A stretch of 64,000 bases of DNA from Streptomyces griseocarneus (GTDB lineage: Bacteria > Actinomycetota > Actinomycetes > Streptomycetales > Streptomycetaceae). The DNA is taken from assembly GCA_003674045.1 (NCBI GenBank), contig PENC01000002.1:1054001-1118000 (forward strand), given 5' to 3'. Below, piece after piece: positions 63,759 through 64,000 of the stretch (the first letter of the stretch is position 1; each line of letters opens with the position of its first letter). The position numbers and the translations under genes are program-made. Under the pieces are notes generated by a model. It worked only from the letters and a program-made list of their open reading frames with translations. It was not told where the DNA came from and ran no database searches.

Positions 63759-64000
63759 ATGCCGCATTACATGTCGAATGACGGGATGGAACTCGCCTAC
63801 CGCGTACGGGGACCGCGGGATGAAGGCGGCTCTCCCACGACCGTGATCTGCCTGGCGGGCGGCCCGGGCCGGGATGCCGCGTACCTCGGTGACCTGGGCG
63901 GTCTCGACGCGCGCCACCGCCTGATCGTCCCCGACGCCCGGGGCACGGGCGCCTCGCCGCCCTCCCCCGACCCGGCCCGCTACGCCTTCCCGGCCCTCGC
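63759..64000 (+). CDS. Alpha/beta hydrolase, N-terminal part (runs off the window)
   Basis: The visible 80 residues start MPHYMSNDGMELAYRVRG and contain LAGGPGRDAAYLGDLG, where the GGPG is the oxyanion-hole motif of proline iminopeptidase-like hydrolases. LIVPDARGTGAS follows. The reading frame is open to the last base and no stop is seen. The start could also be ATG 63771. It is likely regulated by the divergent LysR protein. The catalytic Ser and His lie outside the window. Confidence 0.8.
   Translation, partial: MPHYMSNDGMELAYRVRGPRDEGGSPTTVICLAGGPGRDAAYLGDLGGLDARHRLIVPDARGTGASPPSPDPARYAFPAL

Overview
The window looks like a Streptomyces chromosome. Coding density and GC are very high, and several genes are typical of that genus: an SsgA-family sporulation protein, a DUF445 protein, DUF3618 and DUF2017 proteins, an XRE/DUF397 pair, the NagF/NagE1/NagE2 sugar PTS with DasR-type (dre) sites, and the mec-cysO-cysM sulfur-carrier cysteine cluster. 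About fourteen copies of a roughly 100-bp dispersed repeat lie between genes. Species cannot be fixed from the sequence alone. From about 28 kb onward the gene order looks conserved with Streptomyces coelicolor as I remember it; the first 10 kb looks accessory.

Region 0-10.4 kb: a serine hydrolase, a VOC protein and a small unknown protein lead into an XRE/DUF397 regulatory pair, followed by a decayed third DUF397 reading frame. Directly downstream on the same strand is a compact biosynthetic operon. It encodes a tRNA-dependent cyclodipeptide synthase, two tandem phytoene-synthase-like prenyltransferases and a SAM methyltransferase. The expected chemistry is aminoacyl-tRNAs to a cyclodipeptide, then terpenylation, then methylation. 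The two prenyltransferases are a mosaic tandem duplication: one 91-residue block is identical, the rest has diverged, and the start of the second copy still carries a 15-codon ghost of the synthase gene's 3' end. A large secreted M4 metalloprotease follows.

Region 10.4-28 kb: metabolic and envelope genes (FAH-family hydrolase, MarR regulator, YidC-like insertase, solute:sodium symporter with DUF3311 partner, GDSL hydrolase, DUF445 protein, class A penicillin-binding protein). A Gdx-type guanidinium exporter is preceded by a guanidine-III riboswitch. Then come a GroES-like protein, a Bcp peroxiredoxin and an orphan sensor kinase coupled to an exported protein. Next is a pair of genes made of ~55-residue repeats, the second ending in an HNH nuclease domain, directly before a tRNA-Leu gene.

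Region 28-41 kb: rdgB-rph, the N-acetylglucosamine PTS genes nagF/nagE1/nagE2 with three dre sites, an MBL hydrolase, cysM-cysO-mec, an amino-acid permease with a structured leader, clpS-DUF2017, and pncB-pncA for NAD salvage.

Region 41-64 kb: a secreted immune-inhibitor-A protease, two RDD membrane proteins, an ssgG-like gene, a GlcD-like oxidase, hpd (tyrosine catabolism) divergent from an Lrp/AsnC regulator, an OpuB-type osmoprotectant ABC operon interrupted by a dispersed repeat, a Lon-domain protease, an IclR regulator, a DEAD/DEAH helicase, an MFS exporter, a cysteine dioxygenase-sulfate exporter pair, a LysR regulator and the start of an alpha/beta hydrolase.
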